Positions 63,930-64,000 of a DNA stretch of 64,000 nucleotides are shown here, piece after piece. The notes beneath the pieces are model-generated. The model was not told the origin of the DNA. It did not search any database and worked only from the letters and a program-made list of their open reading frames with translations. The position numbers were made by a program, and so were the translations under genes. Numbering within the stretch: position 1 is the first letter of the stretch; each line of letters starts with the position of its first letter. Source of the stretch: Ignavibacteriota bacterium (GTDB lineage Bacteria > Bacteroidota > Ignavibacteria > UBA10030); NCBI GenBank assembly GCA_003170475.1, contig PMZI01000052.1:16705-80704 (forward strand). The letters run 5' to 3'.

Positions 63930-64000
63930 GTTAGTCTCCTCGGATGGGAAATGACTAGAACGCATCTCAAAAACGGCTGTCACTCCCGAATGTTTCTATC

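Overview
The window reads as a stretch of chromosome from a Gram-negative bacterium of the FCB group. A Bacteroidota/Ignavibacteriota/Chlorobiota-type lineage fits best; this is inferred from gene content, not from a marker tree. The pointers are LPS genes (lpxB, lpxK, a GT9 heptosyltransferase-like gene), a BamA/TamA-like barrel and an OmpW/PorT-like barrel, a GWxTD-domain protein, a DUF3108 protein, and a metalloprotease ending in a type IX secretion sorting domain. Coding density is high, and many genes overlap by ATGA or GTGA junctions. Clear Shine-Dalgarno (SD) sequences and sigma70-like promoters are visible. There is no CRISPR array, prophage or intact insertion sequence.

Layout. 1-45.8 kb is almost entirely plus strand. 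It holds a GH2-like membrane protein, smc, an MtnX-like phosphatase, lpxB-lpxK, ppdK, queA, ispD and plsY-gpsA-plsY2. These are followed by an HtrA protease, purB, a lysine-catabolism pair (aldehyde dehydrogenase and lysine 6-aminotransferase), nadE, rsmI, groES-groEL behind a CIRCE operator, and dnaG. Next come a ferredoxin plus geranylgeranyl-reductase pair, envelope genes, cdsA-rimO-GWxTD-bamA-like-ubiA-rnhB-yraN, pncB-pncA and cstA. 46.0-52.3 kb is minus strand: an integrase-core relic, degenerate tRNA copies, tRNA(CAT), tilS, hpt, ftsH and a polyprenol-kinase-like gene. 52.8-57.9 kb (plus) holds a GT-C membrane protein, two lipoproteins and the T9SS-type protease. 58.0-64 kb is mixed: a palindromic repeat, rpsU, a zinc-ribbon protein, a GT-C/TPR protein, an outer-membrane barrel and a URO-D-family methyltransferase-like gene.

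How the genes fit together. Membrane lipids and isoprenoids are a recurring theme: gpsA, two plsY, cdsA, ispD, a UbiA enzyme resembling archaeal DGGGP synthase, a ferredoxin/geranylgeranyl-reductase pair arranged as in some archaea, and a CTP-dependent polyprenol/phytol-kinase-like protein. This suggests unusual isoprenoid lipids, possibly archaeal-type ether lipids or saturated quinone tails. NAD salvage (pncA, pncB) and the final NAD step (nadE) are both present. tilS-hpt-ftsH is a conserved housekeeping block.

The most unusual items are: a GH2 fold lacking both catalytic glutamates fused to membrane helices; an intact but catalytically dead integrase-core protein with a near-perfect SD; decayed tRNA copies beside tRNA(CAT); rpsU with an extended SD that overlaps its GTG and points to a CTG start; and a three-way-junction-like RNA between ppdK and queA.
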